The notes beneath the pieces were generated by a model. It was not told the DNA's origin and ran no database searches. It saw only the letters and a list, made by a program, of their open reading frames with translations. Positions 63,649 to 64,000 of a stretch of DNA of 64,000 bases are shown in pieces. Location of the stretch: positions 62,001 to 126,000 of the forward strand of contig NZ_JADBEL010000001.1 of NCBI RefSeq assembly GCF_014873855.1, given 5' to 3'. Position numbers and translations under genes: made by a program. The DNA is from Sporosarcina limicola. GTDB taxonomy: Bacteria > Bacillota > Bacilli > Bacillales_A > Planococcaceae. Within the stretch, counting starts at the first letter, position 1. Every line of letters starts with the position of its first letter.

Positions 63649-64000
63649 AGAATTGACTAGTTATTTTTTTGCTTATGCCTAAAATAAGTGATAAGGTTTT
63701 TGGATGCTGCAAGACCCGGTTTTTCTCCAATAAGTGAGATTACCAAAGCGCAATCGACTAGGGAGGATACATAACCTTGTACCCATACCCAGATTATTTT
63801 AATGTACGCGAATTGCCTCATTCGGATTCCTTTTATAGTAGGCCCCTGTACAAGCGAGGCAAATAAGTCTGGATTGTTTTCTTCTATTCTTGTTTTCCCT
63901 TGTCACCATTTTCAACTGTGTGACCCACTTCAGTGAAAAATTCTTCGAAAGCTTTGTATCGCTAATTGTTGCTGTAAGTACAAGAAGCAAATTAGTTATA
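63649..64000. other. Region without a supported gene
   Basis: Frames are open only for short stretches. One on the minus strand (63990-63799) and one overlapping it in another frame look faintly protein-like (KAFEEFFTEVGHT), which may be debris of an older element. I see no RNA gene, hairpin terminator or repeat here. Confidence 0.5.

Noticed and set aside
62270..63660. Target-site duplication of the ISAzo13-like element
   Set aside because: Bases on either side of the inverted repeats do not match in a convincing way; the precise ends may be slightly outside.
63799..63990. 63-codon minus-strand frame near the window end
   Set aside because: No ribosome site or recognisable motif; a different frame of the same stretch looks slightly more protein-like, so neither is supported.

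Overview
The window looks like chromosome of a low-to-moderate GC Firmicute of the order Bacillales, most likely Planococcaceae (Sporosarcina-like). This is an inference from split glycine-dehydrogenase-type subunits, a Bacillus-style yce/ter stress operon, a TPP-riboswitch thi operon, strong AGGAGG ribosome sites with many TTG/GTG starts, and lipoprotein-rich secretion. I had no database search; family names come from motifs read in the translations.

Layout. 1-2.2 kb: end of a ureide/hydantoin degradation operon (cyclic amidohydrolase, partial, and an M20 carbamoyl-amide hydrolase). 2.3-7.1 kb: small membrane proteins, a pentapeptide-repeat protein, RlmA-type 23S rRNA methyltransferase, a CAP-domain YlbC-like protein and a Cu/Zn-SOD-like lipoprotein, separated by two short-period repeat arrays. 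7.2-15.4 kb: a catabolic island bounded by two nearly identical terminators. It holds a polar amino acid ABC importer, a highly divergent GcvPA/GcvPB-like pair and an SDR, all leftward from a clear sigma-54 promoter, and a divergent sigma-54 activator. 15.4-19.3 kb: a lone PurC, a decayed metal-binding-domain gene, and a TPP-riboswitch operon tenI-thiS (fused), thiG, thiF. 19.3-20.2 kb: a long phased repeat array, then a YebC-family gene.

22.1-32.3 kb: a ten-gene leftward tellurite/stress (Ter) locus: three TerD proteins, TerC, a four-gene metabolic insert (HpcH-like aldolase, TRSP phosphoribosyltransferase, StiP/PELOTA protein, HAD phosphatase), YceG and TelA. 32.4-39.4 kb: an AlbA_2 regulator, DinB, a lipoprotein, then a tightly overlapping leftward operon VanW - GNAT - Nudix - nucleotidyltransferase - APH kinase - GNAT. 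39.6-42.0 kb: ABC exporter with LytTR regulator and DUF3021 protein. 42.0-48.8 kb: a HicB remnant, RlmI-like methyltransferase, a DUF2339 membrane protein, a PadR regulator with DHA2 efflux pump, and a papain-like hydrolase.

49.0-61.0 kb: a complete type I-C CRISPR-Cas system. Its array has 58 repeats and its leader lies next to cas2, so array and cas genes (cas3-cas5c-cas8c-cas7c-cas4-cas1-cas2) are all read leftward. 61.2-64.0 kb: an IS3 remnant, a complete ISAzo13-like element and, between them, a solitary CRISPR-repeat-like element. The solitary element has its own extended -10 promoter placed so that transcription would begin at the repeat, a hairpin kept by a compensatory base change, and a strand-specific terminator about 100 nt downstream. 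I consider it the most interesting object in the window: a candidate stand-alone crRNA-like regulatory RNA.

Two families of about 20-21 bp phased intergenic repeats, each present twice and in opposite orientation, are the second unexplained structure.
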